A stretch of DNA of 64,000 bases from Anthoceros angustus (lineage: Eukaryota > Streptophyta > Anthocerotopsida > Anthocerotales > Anthocerotaceae), in assembly GCA_010909165.1 (NCBI GenBank), contig VJWM01000063.1, forward strand, positions 930,001 through 994,000, read 5' to 3'. Of the stretch, positions 12,999 through 26,250 are shown piece after piece. The notes beneath the pieces are model-generated. The model was given only the letters and a program-made list of their open reading frames with translations. It was not told the DNA's origin and searched no databases. A program made the position numbers and the translations under genes. Position 1 is the first letter of the stretch. Each line of letters begins with the position of its first letter.

Positions 12999-15412
12999 GC
13001 TGGCGTTATGGTCTCCAAGCTAACAAACATCTTCTCGACGCGATTAAAAGATAAAACACCCACCAAGCACAACACGAGGCTCCTGTGTAGCACAATAATA
13101 ACACTCACCAAACACAATACGAGATCCCAAGTAGCACAATATTAGCCCCAAGTAGTTCGTCGTTTCTTCTTTCTCTTTTAAGAAATGACGCGGATTTTAT
13201 CTCGAAATCCTAAATACCCAAAACTTCTCATGACTTGACAACGGCCTGCGATTTATCCGTCTTTGAAATACATACTCAAAAGGCCCCATCTACCTATACA
13301 TCGATACCGCAGAAAGTGAAGGCCTAACCCTGTTTGTATGGTACGATTGTAAGCCTCCGGCTTTCAACGCCTAACCATTGCACCTTTTTGTGCTAGAGAC
13401 GTGCTATGGTTTGGGTTTTGTATGGCAAAATCATGTGCGTGTTGAGCAAAAATCTTGGGTACAAAAAGGTATCCAACTCAATGGAACGAAGAGACTGTGA
13501 TGATATACCATGTGATACTAAGTGCTCCAATTCGGGAACCATGCCAAGACTTGTGACATTAGTTCCTACCCATCTTGGAACCATGCCAGCCATGTTACAA
13601 TTTAAGGGGCATAATTAGTAATTATGACCAAGTGCATAACAAGGCCTAATTGTTTTAGTAGTGTGAAAGAAACATCAAGGGTACGCGTTACTTTCTTCCA
13701 TGTTGTGATGAACCTACACCAAAACGCGTTTAAGCGTGTTTGGGTATCTACTTGTTTTAAAATATTTACAAGGATATTTATTTACTATTTATCCTATTTT
13801 CCAATTATAAACAATAGAGCAAGGTGCTCCAAGCCAAATGCAATTTTTCTCATCTCAATGCAATAATAGATGAAAACAATGAGCTATTAGAAACACCCTA
13901 GTTTTGTTTTCCAACAACACCCTTCCATGCATGTTTTAGTGAATTCATTCTAAACCTAAACTCACATAGCAACACACCACCATATGCAGATTGAGCTTCC
14001 ACAAAATATGCCACTACTCGGTAGCGGTTGATAACAAAAAAGGAACATGGAGGGATCTCAATATCAAGGTATGGTGTACCGTTCTCATCGGGTTTTATGG
14101 TGGTTCACGTGAAATGTTTTCCCGCGACATACGACGGAAAGCTTGTATGTCACACACTTGGTGACATCGGCCACGCAGCCATCCGCGTGTATTGTTGTCG
14201 GTAGGTGTGTGATACGCATCTTTATGCATAGAAGATGCCAAGGATTGATGCATACAAGAGGAAAATAATGTTGACACACACAACTCACGCCATGATGAGA
14301 TTGATGCATACCGAGGTGCTTCACAACATCGGAACGGGTTTACAATTGACCCAATAACCATACACACATCGAACTAGAGGCCTCCTATGTATGCGCCCGC
14401 TGTTGGGAGGCCACACATTGTGGTCCCATGGGCCATAAGCCACAACTGCGGTTAGGCCTCTAAGGGTGGTTCACAGGACCCTCATGTCAAGAGCCGTACT
14501 AGGACTTGGTCTAAACCATGTCATGGTGGCCATTTACGGTCCTCGCCGCTTCACACGGACTTGGCCTAAACCATGTCATGGTGGCCATTTGCGATCCTCG
14601 GTTTCACAACGAGCGGTGTGGGCCACCCTACTTTCACTTATTGATAAATAAAGTGAAATGTCTTAGGCAAGAGGAGGTGAAAAGGACCCTTCCTTCGCAC
14701 CAACACATTCATACCATCTTCTAGAGTCATTATATTTTGTCTTCCACCCGCTCTTGTCGGCCTTCTCTAGTTTGAGTTTATTTTAGGTTGTTAGATTTTC
14801 TATTTAAAATACATTTTATCATGTTATCCAAGATGGATCCACATACTAGGCATTTATGGATGTGTTTATTATTGGGCTTATGTTATATATTACTTTGGAG
14901 CTTTGGAGTACACATCATCCATGTGAATGGATTTGTTTTACATCCATTATGATCGGAGTCCGGTACTTTCGAGTGATCTCCATAATGCTTCATTAGAGAT
15001 TTAGCATTCGGATCCAAGACGATTCAATTCAAGATGGATGCGGTGGACGCATGAAGATGCCCGAACACATTCGTCCACTCGAAACAGCAGTCAGGCAATC
15101 CAGCTCTATCTCCTCATAATCCTATGCCATGCCTCCATCAATTCGGTAGGCCACACAACTCATACCTTCAAACCGCTAGATCCGATGGGCGTGGAACCCT
15201 AAAGTGTGTGGGAGCAAGGAGGCATGGAGCCGGCACCAGAGTATGGTAACTCGAGCGAAAGAAGAAAAGTGCAGTTCGTAAGGTCGCAAATTTGAATTGC
15301 GACAACGCATTGCGCATGCCCTAGTGTTGTGCACAATGCAATGATGCGGCCACTAATCTCTACTCAATGTGAAGACATCTCACATCTAGATCTCACTCAA
15401 CCATGGGCTGTC

Positions 15413-15438
15413 CGGTGGCTTGAAGGTGCTTGCCACCG
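15413..15438. repeat. Spacer hairpin
   Basis: CGGTGGC and GCCACCG flank a 12-base loop. It is present in most units (also about 2971 and 9810) and damaged in unit 3. No function is evident. The upstream arm sits exactly where the 664 bp duplication broke in unit 6. Confidence 0.6.
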
Positions 15439-16423
15439 CTAGGATGCCGATTCTCTATTTCATTAACCTACAAGAGTGTTTTCTAACTCTTCATAAAGTA
15501 ATACCTTCTTGGACACAGCAGCGCCCATTAAGCCTATTTTAATTTGTTTATTATGAAAGTGATTTTACTCCTTCATATCGGGATGGTCATATTTGTAAAA
15601 GTAGCTTATATTTATAATGTATATCTACTATGATTTAGACTTTCTTGTGATGCCAAAATTTATATATCGTAAAATAATGTTTCCATCAATAGCTCCTAGG
15701 TTGATATATGTAATTTTGGCCATGAAACCACGAAATTATGGATTTAGAGGGTTTTCATTTAGATCCAAGACGCTTTTACACCCTTCAAAGTAGTGACTAG
15801 GAGCCATCACTATTCCTAAGGAGACCTTGTTCGATGAGAAGGAAAAGGAAGTGTGGGCACCAACCGTTTCGCATTACCTTCTCACTCGACATATGCTTGC
15901 AAGCCTATAATCAAGGTGAGGCCCATACCACGTTGACTGCTAATTACAGATATTGCTCTCTCAAGATGGGAAATGCTAATCCACAAGAGGGATGCATTGC
16001 TTAACATGGAATTGCTGTAATAGGAAGTCGCCAAGAAGGGAGAGAGGATAATACTACTTAAGGAGGCTGTCCAGGAGGCTAGTAAGGTCACTTGCTCCCA
16101 CTATTATGTCTATTTTTGTCACATTAATCATAATTTGAATTAATATACAAAATAAACAAATCATATTGTCTATATATGTGATATGGCCACATGTAAATTA
16201 ATTCATTGCATTGAGTCTCTCCATATCCTATTGTCTATATATGTGATGTTGCCTAGGTGTAAATTTATTCGATCGAGTCTCGTGAAACTAGTTTGCCAAT
16301 GAAACTAGTCCCCTTTCGTGCCTTTTTCTCTCTTTCGCGTGATCCTCTCATTTTCGACAAGTCGTGATATCACCAACCAATGCAAAGAGGTGTGGCTTCA
16401 GAGGCGAATGGCGTGTGTAGTTA

Positions 16424-18191
16424 ATGGCGATGGGAGCAACTCTCTGCGCTACCAATGCCGGGTTTGTAGTTAATAGCATGGCTTCGAACTTGAAGCGTTG
16501 CAGCATCAATCCTCTAAGTAAGGAGGATGAAGGATGGCGTGAAGTAGTACGTGAGGCGATTTGCCCATGGAAATCGGAGAAGAAATGGAGCCCAAGGCTT
16601 AGTAAATGGTAACGGGTGCCAACTCAAAGTGCGAGCAATGCTCCAAGGAATCGAGAAACATGGCGATTGAGGCGGTCAATTTTTGGGGTAGCAAGTGGTA
16701 ATGGGGCAACAAATGGTAATGCCTCTTATGATGGCAAGAGGAGAGTGAAGCCTGCTTTCAGCAATGGACACAGGTCGATAGCTTGAGGCCCCGAGAAGCG
16801 GTCACACTCAAAAGTACTTCCGTGGTGAGTCTCCTTTGATGAGCCCAAGGCCAAGGGTGCTACCGTGGTGAAGACGGTGTCGAAAATTGTGTCCCTTCAA
16901 GAAACCCGAATGATCTTGAACCGCCCACCGCCACTTAGAGCTGGAACTTCATATAAGGATGCAGACTTGCACTTCACGTTCAAGTGAGGCCTCCGCATGC
17001 TTAGTAAGCTAAAGGACACGGATAGCGAGCCTCTTCCACATCAACAGTGAAAGTGCTAATGTGGTGAAGAATGTAAGTCGATGAGGCGGGACGTCATGAC
17101 AAAGTGAACGCAGAGAAAAAATGTCATTGTTCATGGGAAGAGGTGGGCCGATGTGGGCGACAAACCTCCGTGTTAGGGGAGAGAATTATGAATGGAATCT
17201 CCAACAAGGTTGTTCAAAGTAGTGAAAATGGTCACAAGACAAAGCAAAGTAATGGAGTGGACCGGCATAGCCACAAACATAATGGAGTGTTCAAGGGTTT
17301 GCGAAATGAAGGGTGGATCCAAGGCACGTGAAGAGAAGAAGCAAATGCCCAAAGTGGGCGGATCTCCCAAGGTCTATGATAATGGTCAAGCACAGGCTTG
17401 CAAACGGTCATAGTGACGATGTGTATCGGGCAATTGAGACAGCTTCTATGGTGAAGGGAGTTGTCCAAAATGGTGGCGTGGCCTCATAGTGGATAGTAAT
17501 GGTCATCATGTCATTGAGGCGAGCATGAGCCATGCATCTACCCCAAGCGAGGCTGCGACAAGCAAGTGGTGAGTGGAATATCACGTTTGGTACTATAGCG
17601 AATGTGACATAAAGGCATTAGTTGAGAATACAAGTTCGGAGATGGTGAAAGGAGTTATAGCCCTAAAGCCATCGGTGAAAGTAAGGAACATGTTAAACCT
17701 TCCGCAGATTGGTTCAAATAGTATAAACGATGATGAGGGGCAATTTCTTGCAAAGGCAATTCCAGATAGTGGGGCAGCCACATTTACGAATGATTTGTGA
17801 GAAGGAGGAGACATATATACCTCGGAGAGATATCTTGGTGCGATCAAGCATGGAGGAAGCTGAAAATAGTCAACCTGATCGCACCTAACCGTCATGCAAC
17901 AATAAAACTTTCTGCTTCGGCTCTACCTTTCACTCCTGCATCGGCTGTGACTCCTATTCGGAAGACTGGCTTTCCACTGCCATGTGGCAACGGTTACTCC
18001 CAAGTGCAAGGTAGCCTTGCTCCTCCCAATCTGGCCACCTCGGTCTCGATCGCGCTTGACCCCTCTTTTCTCAAGTGTTCACTAGTGGTGGTGTCGACAA
18101 GGCAAGGGTCTTGGGCGGGAAGAGGGTGATCATGAACCCTAACGCCATGGAATACATCCCAAGGTCAAAGAGGCCCTTGTTGTCCCTTTAA
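16424..18191 (+). pseudogene. Coding-like region, unit 3 (reference copy, two PAM2-like motifs)
   Basis: The clearest 3' end. The open stretch 17797-18129 contains HATIKLSASALPFTP; its LSASALPFTP fits the PAM2 spacing L-x3-A-x2-F-x-P. About 200 bases further on, in another frame, comes the second match MNPNAMEYIP, before TAA 18189-18191. Two PABP-binding-like motifs at a disordered C-terminus recall plant proteins that bind poly(A)-binding protein; from memory, the KLSASAAPFNP-like tail of the plant clustered-mitochondria (TSS) protein is one candidate. This is resemblance, not proof. I see no promoter, introns or intact frame. Confidence 0.5.
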
Positions 18192-18302
18192 GGATGCTGG
18201 AATTGGTGAGGCAAGATAACACGAGAAGGTGTTGGAGCAGAATGATGGCAAAGATCTCCGTGGGAATTCCACATCGTACAAAGATCCATTCGCCATGTTT
18301 AA

Positions 18303-18457
18303 TGATTATTAGAGAGTGCAATGTTGTGATTATTAGAAAGTTTGCGCAATGTTTGAGATCATTAGAAAGTTTGTGCAATGTTTGATGATCATTAGAAAGT
18401 TTGTGCAATGTTTGGCGATTATTAGAAAGTGCAATGTTGTGATTATTAGAAAGTGCA
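18303..18457 (+). repeat. Six-copy 26/30 bp minisatellite, unit 3
   Basis: Same copy number and order of long and short repeats as the other units, with small indels. Confidence 0.88.
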
Positions 18458-18521
18458 GACGTTGCATTATTGGTCTCAAGCTAACAAACATCTTCTCGAC
18501 GCGATTAAAAGATAAAACACC

Positions 18522-18604
18522 CACCAAGCACAACACGAGGCTCCTGTGTAGCACAATAATAACACTCACCAAACACAATACGAGATCCCAAGTAGCACAA
18601 TATT
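18522..18604 (+). repeat. Older 45 bp two-copy direct repeat (present in every unit)
   Basis: CACCAAGCACAACACGAGG...GTAGCACAATAAT is followed 45 bases later by CACCAAACACAATACGAGA...GTAGCACAATATT. The copies have diverged by substitutions that are fixed across all units, so this duplication predates array amplification. Confidence 0.8.
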
Positions 18605-19967
18605 AGCCCCAAGTAGTTCGTCGTTTCTTCTTTCTCTTTTAAGAAATGACGCGGATTTTATCTCGAAATCCTAAATACCCAAAACTTCTCATGACTTGAC
18701 AACGGCCTGCGATTTATCCGTCTTTGAAATACATACTCAAAAGGCCCCATCTACCTATACATCGATACCGCAGAAAGTGAAGGCCTAACCCACTGGTATG
18801 CAGTATGCAAACCTCACTTTCAACGCCTAACCATTGCACCTTTTTGTGCTAGAGACGTGCTATGGTTTGGGTTTTGTATGGCAAAAATCATGCGTGTTGA
18901 GCAAAAATCTTGGGTACAAAAAGGTATCCAACTCAATGGAACGAAGAGACTGCTGCGATGATATACCATGTGATACTAAGTGCTCCAATTGGGAACCATG
19001 CCAAGACTTGTGACATTAGTTCCTACCCATCTTGGAACCATGCCGGGCCATGTTACAATTTAAGGGCATAATTAGTAATTATGACCAAGTGCATAACAAG
19101 GCCTAATTGTTTTAGTAGTGTGAAAGAAACATCAAGGGTAATGGCGTTACTTTCTTCCATGTTGTGATGAACCTACACCAAAACGCGTTTAAGCGTGTTT
19201 GGGTATCTACTTGTTTTAAAATATTTACAAGGATATTTATTTACTATTTATCCTATTTTCCAATTATAAACAATAGAGCAAGGTGCTCCAAGCCAAATGC
19301 AATTTTTCTCATCTCAATGCAATAATAGATGAAAACAATGAGCTATTAGAAACACCCTAGTTTTGTTTTCCAACAAATGACCCTTCCATGCATGTTTTAG
19401 TGAATTCATTCTAAACCTAAACTCACATAGCAACACACCACCATATGCAGATTGAGCTTCCACAAAATATGCCACTACTCGGTAGCGGTTGATAACAAAA
19501 AAGGAACATGGAGGGATCTCAATATCAAGGTATGGTGTACCGTTCTCATCAATGAGTTTTTATGGTGGTTCACGTGAAATGTTTTCCGCGACATACGACG
19601 GAAAGCTTGTATGTCACACACTTGGTGACATCGGCCACGCAGCCATCCCCGCGTGTATTGTTGTCAGGTGTGTGATACGCACATCTTTATGCATAGAAGA
19701 TGCCGAAGGATTGATCGTGTCTGAGGAAAATAATGTTGACACACACAACTCACGCCATGATGAGATTGGTACGCCATACCGAGGTGCTTCACAACATCGG
19801 AACGGGTTTACAATTGACCCAATAACCATACACACATCGAACTAGAGGCCTCCTATGTCTGCCGCTGTTGGGAGGCACACATTGTGGTCCCATGGGCCAT
19901 AAATGCCACAACTGCGGTTAGGCCTCTCGGGGTGGGTTCACGGACCCTCATGTCAAGAGCCGTACTA

Positions 19968-20056
19968 GGACTTGGTCTAAACCATGTCATGGTGGCCATT
20001 TACGGTCCTCGCCGCTTCACACGGACTTGGCCTAAACCATGTCATGGTGGCCATTT
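19968..20056 (+). repeat. Older 55 bp two-copy direct repeat (present in every unit)
   Basis: GGACTTGGTCTAAACCATGT and GGACTTGGCCTAAACCATGT begin 55 bases apart, each followed by CATGGTGGCCATTT. CCATGTCATGG is itself nearly palindromic. Confidence 0.82.
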
Positions 20057-21637
20057 GCAGTCCCTGGTTTCACACCGACGAGCGGTGTGGGCCACCCCTT
20101 ACTTTCACTTATTGATAAATAAAGTGAAATGTCTTAGGCAAGAGGAGGTGAAAAGGACCCCTTCCTTCGCACCAACACATTCATACCATCTTCTAGAGTC
20201 ATTATATTTTGTCTTCCACCCGCTCTTGTGCGGCCTTCTCTAGTTTGAGTTTATTTTAGGTTGTTAGATTTTCTATTTAAATACATTTTATCATGTTATC
20301 CAAGATGGATCCACATACTAGGCATTTATGGATGTGTTTTATTATTGGGCTTATGTTATATATTACTTTGGAGCTTTGGAGTACACATCATCCATGTGAA
20401 TGGATTTGTTTTCGCACATCCATTATGATCGAGTCCGGTACTTTCTTGAGTGATCTCCATAATGCTTCATTAGAGATTTAGCATTCGGATCCAAGACGCA
20501 TTCAATTCAAGATGGATGCGGTAGCATGAAGATGCCCGAACACATTCGTCCACTCGAGCAACGGTCAGAGGCAATCCAGCTCTATCTCCTCATAATCCTA
20601 TGCCATGCCTCCATCAATTTTGGTAGGCCACACAACTCATACCTTCAAACCGCTAGATCCGATGGGGCGTGGAACCCTAAAGTGTGTGGGAGCAAGGAGG
20701 CATGGAGCCGGCCTGTAGCATGGTAACTCGAGCGAAAGAAGAAAAGTGCAGTTAAGGTGCAAATTTGAATTAGAGACAACGCATTGCATGCCCTAGTGTT
20801 GTGCACAATGCAATGATGCGCCACTAATCTCTACTCAATGTGAAGACATCTCACATCTAGATCTCACTCAACCATGGGCTGTCCGGGGTGAAGGTGCTTG
20901 CCACCGCTAGGATGCCGATTCTCTATTTCATTAACCTACAAGAGTGTTTTCTAACTCTTCATAAAGTAATACCTTCTTGGACCTGAGCAGGCGCCCATTA
21001 AGCCTATTTTAATTTGTTTATTATGAAAGTGATTTTACTCCTTCATATCGGGATGGTCATATTTGTAAAAGTAGCTTATATTTATAATGTATATCTACTA
21101 TGATTTAGACTTTCTTGAGATGCCAAAATTTATATATCGTAAAATAATGTTTCCATCAATAGCTCCTAGGTTGATATATGTAATTTTGGCCATGAAACCA
21201 CGAAATTATGGATTTAGAGGGTTTTCATTTAGATCCAAGACGCGTTTTACACCCTTCAAAGTAGTGACTAGGAGCCATCACTATTCCTAAGGAGACCTTG
21301 TTCGATGAGAAGGGAAAAGGAAGTCGGGCACCAACCGTTTCTTTGCATTACCTTCTCACTCGACATATGCTTGCAAGCCTATAATCAAGGTGAGGCCCAT
21401 ACCACGTTGACACACTAATTACGATATTGCTCTCTCAAGATGGGAAATGCTAATCCACAAGAGGGATGCAGTTGCTTAACATGGAATTCTGTAATAGGAA
21501 GCTGCCAAGAAGGAGAGAGGATAATACTACTTAAGGAGTCTGTCCAGGAGGCTAGTAAGGTCGACTTGCTCCCACTATTATGTCTATTTTTGTCACATTA
21601 ATCATAATTTGAATTAATATACAAAATAAACAAATCA

Positions 21638-21760
21638 TATTGTCTATATATGTGATATGGCCACATGTAAATTAATTGATTGCATTGAGTCTCTCCATAT
21701 CCTATTGTCTATATATGTGATGTTGCCTAGGTGTAAATTTATTCGATTTGCGAGTCCGTG
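21638..21760 (+). repeat. Older 65 bp two-copy direct repeat (present in every unit)
   Basis: TATTGTCTATATATGTGAT recurs 65 bases apart, followed in both copies by GTAAATT, a GAT and GAGTC. It lies in the most AT-rich and most invariant part of the unit. A second short direct repeat, two ACTAGT boxes either side of TTGCCAATGAA, follows at about 21765. Confidence 0.8.
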
Positions 21761-21890
21761 AAACTAGTTTGCCAATGAAACTAGTCCCCTTTGCCTTTTC
21801 TCTCTTCGTGATCCTCTCATTTTTCGACAAGTCGTGATATCAACCAATGCAAAGAGGTGTGGCCAGTGGCGGCGAATGGCGTGTGTAGTT

Positions 21891-23652
21891 AATGGCGATG
21901 GGAGCAACTCTTCGCTACCAATGCCGGGTTTGTAGTTAATAGCATGGCTTGAACTTGAAGCGTTGCGAGCATCAATCCTCTAAGTCGTAAGGAGGATGAA
22001 GGATGGCGGAAGTAGTATGCGTGAGGCGATTTGCCCATGGAAATCGGAGAAGAAATGGAGCCCAAGGCTTAGTAAATGGTAACGGTGCCAACTCAAAGTG
22101 CGAGCAATGCTCCAAGGAATCGAGAAACATGGGCGATTGGAGGCGGTCAATTTTTGGGGTAGCAAGTGGTAATGGGGCAACAAATGGTAATGCCTCTTAT
22201 GATGGCAAGAGGAGAGTGAAGCACACTTTCAGCAAGAGACTGGGTCGAAGCTTGAGGCCCACGAGCGGCGGTCACTCAAAAGTACTTACACTGGTGAGTC
22301 TCCTTTGGATGAGCCCAAGGCCAAGGGTGCCCGTGGTGAAGACGGTGTCGAAAATTGTGTCCCTTCAAGAAACGAATGATCTTGAACTGCTCCATCGGCC
22401 ACTTAGAGTCGGAACTTCATATAAGGATGCAGACTTGCACTTCACGCTCAAGTGAGGCCTCGCATCGTAGTAAGCTAAAGGACACAGATAGCGAGCCTCT
22501 TCCACATCAACAGTGAAAGTGCTAATGTGGTGAAGAATGTAAGTCGATGAGGCGGACGTCATGACAAAGTGAGCAGAGAAAAAATGTCATTGTTCATGGG
22601 AAGAGGTGGGCGATGTGGGCGACAAACCTCCCGTGTTAGGGGAGAGAATTATGAATGGAATCTCCAACAAGGTTGTTCGAGCTAGTGAAAATGGTCACAA
22701 GACAAAGCAAAGTAATGGAGTGGACCGGCATAACAAACATAATGGAGTGTTCAAGGGTTTGCGAAAATGAAGGGTGGATCCAAGGCACGTGAAGAGAAGA
22801 AGCAAATGCCCAAAGTGGGCGGATCTCCGCCAAGGTCTATGATAATGGTCAAGCACAGGCTTGCGGTCATAGTGACGATGTGTATCGGGCAATTGAGACA
22901 CTTCTATGGTGAAGGGAGTTGTCCAAAATGGTGGCGATGGCCTCATAGTGGATAGTAATGGTCATCATGTCATTGAGGCGAGCATGAGCCATGCATCTAC
23001 CCCAAGCGAGGCTGCGACAAAGCAGGGTGAGTGGAATATCACGTTTGGTACTATAGCTGAATGTGACATAAAGGCATTAGTTGAGAATACAAGTTCAGGA
23101 GATGGTGAAAGGAGTTATAGCCCTAAAGCCATCGGTGAAAGTAAGGAACATGTTAAACCTCCCCCAGAGATTGGTTCAAATAATATAAATGATGTTGAGG
23201 GGCAATTTCTTGCAAAGGCGATTCCAGATAGTGGGGCAGCCACATTAATCAGATTTGTGAGAAGGAGGAGACATATATACCTCGGAGATATCTTGGTGCG
23301 ATCAAGCTGGAGGAAGCTGAAAATAGTCAACCCGAGATCGCACCTAACCGTCATGCAACAATAAAACTTTCTGCTTCGGCTCTACCTTTCACTCCTGCAT
23401 CGGCTGTGACTCCTATTCGGAAGACTGGCTTTCCACTGCCATGTGGCAACGGTTACTCCCAGGTGCAAGGTAGCCTTGCTCCTCCCAACTGCCACCTCGG
23501 TCTCGATCGCAGCCTTGACCCCTCTTTTCTCAAGTGTTCAGCTAGTGGTGGTGTCGACAAGGCAAGGGTCTTGGGCCGGGAAGAGGGTGATCATGAACCC
23601 TAACGCCATGGAATACATCCCAAGGTCAAAGAGGCCCTTGTTGTCCCTTTAA
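21891..23652 (+). pseudogene. Coding-like region, unit 4 copy a
   Basis: Contains two of the longest open pieces in the array: 22003-22455 (150 residues) and 22906-23364 (152 residues, HVIEASMSHASTPSEA to ENSSG-like repeats). It carries a distinctive run of substitutions at about 23160-23220 that it shares with unit 5. KLSASALPFTPASA is readable at about 23363-23405, and the stop is at 23650-23652. Confidence 0.5.
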
Positions 23653-23678
23653 GGATGCTGAATTGGTGAGGCAGCATA

Positions 23679-25409
23679 ATGGCGATGGGAGCAACTCTCT
23701 TGCTACCAATGCCGGGTTTTGTAGTTAATAGCATGGCTTCCGAACTTGAAGCTGCATGCATCAATCCTCTAAGTAAGGAGGATGAAGGATGGCGTGAAGT
23801 AAGTACGAAGGCGATTTGCCCATGGAAATCGGAGAAGAAATGGAGCCCAAGGCTTAGTAATGGTAACGGGTGCCAACTCAAAGTGCGAGCAATGCTCCAA
23901 GGAATCGAGAAACATGGGTGATTGGAGGCGCTCAATTTTTGGGGTAGCAAGTGGTAATGGGGCAACAAATGGTAATGCCTCTTATGATGGCAAGAGGAGA
24001 GTGAAGCACACTTTCAGCACTGGCCGGAAGCTTGAGGCCCCGAAGCGTCACACTCAAAAGTACCGTGGTGAGTCTCCTTTGGATGAGCCCAAGGCCAAGG
24101 GTGCTACCACCGTGGTGAAGACGGTGTCGAAAATTGTGTCCCTTCAAGAAACCCGAATGATGTCTGAACTGCCCAGCCGGCCACTTAGAGTGGAACTTCA
24201 TATAAGGATGCAAGACTTGCACTTCACGCTCAAGTGAGGCCTCCGCATGCTGGTAGTAAGCTAAAGGACACAGATAGCGAGCCTCTTCCACATCAACAGT
24301 GAAAGTGAAGAATGTAAGTCGGGATGAGGCGGACGTCATGACAAAGTGAACGCAGAGAAAAAATGTCATTGTTCATGGGAAGAGGTGGGCCGATGTGGGC
24401 GACAAACCTCGTGTTAGGGGAGAGAATTATGAATGGAATCTCCAACAAGGTTGTTCAGCTAGTGAAAATGGTCACAAGACAAAGCAAAGTAATGGAGTGG
24501 ACATAGCCACAAACATAATGGAGTGTTCAAGGGTTTGCGAAAATGAAGGGTGGATCCAAGGCACGTGAAGAGAAGAAGCAAATGCCCAAAGTGGGCGGAT
24601 CTCCGCCAAGGTCTATGATAATGGTCAAGCACTGGCTTGCAACCATAGTGACGATGTATCGGGCAATTGAGACAGCTTCTATGGTGAAGGGAGTTGTCCA
24701 AAATGGTGGCGTGGCCTCATAGTGGATAGTAATGGTCATCATGTCATTGAGGCGAGCATGAGCCATGCATCTACCCCAAGCATCGAGGCTGCGACAAGCA
24801 ACAGCAGAGTGGAATATCACGTTTGGTACTATAGTGAATGTGACATAAAGGCATTAGTTGAGAATACAAGTTCGGAGATGGTGAAAGGAGTTATAGCCCT
24901 AAAGCCATCGGTGAAAGTAAGGAACATGTTAAACCTTCCGCAGAGATTGGTTCAAATAGTATAAACGATGATGAGGGGCAATTTCTAAAAGGCAATTCCA
25001 GATAGTGGGGCAGCCACATTTAACAGATTTGAGAAGGAGGAGACATATATACCTCGAGAGATATCTTGGTGCGATCAATCGTGGAGGAAGCTGAAAATAG
25101 TCAACCTAAGATCGCACCTCAGTCATGCGACAATAAAACTTTATGCTTCCTACCTTTCACTCCTCCATCTAGTGACTCCTATTCTAAGACGGCTTTCCAC
25201 CGCCATGTGACAACGGTTACTGGTGCAAGGTGGCCTCTTGCTCCTCCCAACTGCCACCTCCTCGATCGCAGCCTTGACCCCTCTTTTCTCAAGTGTTCAG
25301 CTAGTGGTGGTGTCGACAAGGCAAGGGTCTTGACGGGAAGAGGGTGATCATGAACCCTAACGCCATGGAATACATCCCAAGGTCAAAGAGGCCCTTGTTG
25401 TCCCTTTAA
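23679..25409 (+). pseudogene. Coding-like region, unit 4 copy b
   Basis: Duplicate created by the 1787 bp event. Its start is fused to the end of copy a through TAATGG. Open pieces are at 23679-23921, 23860-24237 and 24722-24964. It has the common array sequence, not copy a's variants, at about 24935-24985, so the two copies are not simple recent twins along their whole length. Stop at 25407-25409. Confidence 0.45.
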
Positions 25410-25520
25410 GGATGCTGGAATTGGTGAGGCAGATAATGAAGGTGTTGGAACGAGAATGATGGCAAAGATCTCCGTGAGGAATTCCACATCGTACAAAGAT
25501 CCATTCGCCATGTTTTAGCA

Positions 25521-25671
25521 GTTATTAGAGAGTGCAATGTTTGATTATTAGAAAGTTTGCTAATGTTTGTGAGATCATTAGAAAGTTTGTGCAATGTTTG
25601 ATGATCATTAGAAAGTTTGTGCAATGTTTGGCGATTATTAGAAAGTGCAATGTTTGATTATTAGAAAGTGC
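25521..25671 (+). repeat. Minisatellite, unit 4 first copy
   Basis: Six repeats, several shortened by 2-3 bases at the TGATGATT junctions. Confidence 0.85.
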
Positions 25672-26250
25672 AGCGTTGCATTGTGGTCTCCAAGCTAACA
25701 AACATCTTCTCGCGATTAAAAGATAAAAACACCACCAAGCACAACACGAGGCTCCCTGGTAGCACAATAATAACACTCACCAAACACAATACGAGATCCC
25801 AAGTAGCACAATATTAGCCCCAAGTAGTTCGTCGTTTCTTCTTTCTCTTTAAGAAATGACGCGGATTTTATCTCGAAATCCTAAATACCCAAAACTTCTC
25901 ATGACTTGACAACGGCCCTGCGATTTATCCGCCTTTGAAATACATACTCAAAAGGCCCCATCTACCTATACATCGATACTGCAGTAAGTGAAGGCCTAAC
26001 CCACGCCATGTGCAGTATGCTCTCCGGCTCAACGCCTAACCATTGCACCTTTTTGTGCTAGAGACGTGCTATGGTTTGGGTTTTGTATGGCAAAATCATG
26101 TGCGTGTTGAGCAAAAATCTTGGGTACAAAAGGTATCCAACTCAATGGAACGAAGAGACTGCTGCGATGATATACCATGTGATACTAAGTGCTCCAATTG
26201 GAACCATGCCAAGACTTGTGACATTAGTTCCTACCCATCTTGGAACCATG

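Larger units (their letters stand above)
10774..16377 (+). repeat. Array unit 2 (5.60 kb, with a 154 bp internal duplication)
   Basis: Basic unit plus a 154 bp tandem duplication at 11786-12100. It has the best preserved spacer hairpin (15413-15438). 13000-16377 is non-coding spacer, with no supported gene. Confidence 0.9.
16378..21844 (+). repeat. Array unit 3 (5.47 kb, reference unit with no internal duplication)
   Basis: The only complete unit without an added duplication or insertion, so it best shows the basic design: coding-like region 16424-18191, minisatellite 18303-18457, then 3.4 kb of AT-rich spacer. The spacer holds three older two-copy direct repeats (periods 45, 55 and 65 bp). 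Confidence 0.92.
21890..25434 (+). repeat. 1787 bp tandem duplication
   Basis: AATGGCGATGGGAGCAACTCT recurs at 21891 and 23678. The junction GCAGCATAATGGCGATGG fuses GCAGCATAATGGAGG (as at 7130) with AGTTAATGGCGATGG through TAATGG. Confidence 0.9.

Noticed and set aside
12845-13117. Minus-strand open frames reading NFLMIIKHCT repeats, in many units
   Set aside because: They are produced by the minisatellite's 30 bp period on the reverse strand.
20293-20481. Short open frame MLSKMDPHTRHLWMC repeated in several units, downstream of a TATTTAAATA stretch
   Set aside because: It is about 60 residues, disrupted by a T-run length change in half of the units, and has no recognisable domain. The TATA-like word is expected by chance in AT-rich spacer.
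16378-21844. The unit as an autonomous LTR element sharing LTRs in tandem
   Set aside because: No primer site, polypurine tract, or pol motif is visible in the unit, and no long direct repeat bounds it.
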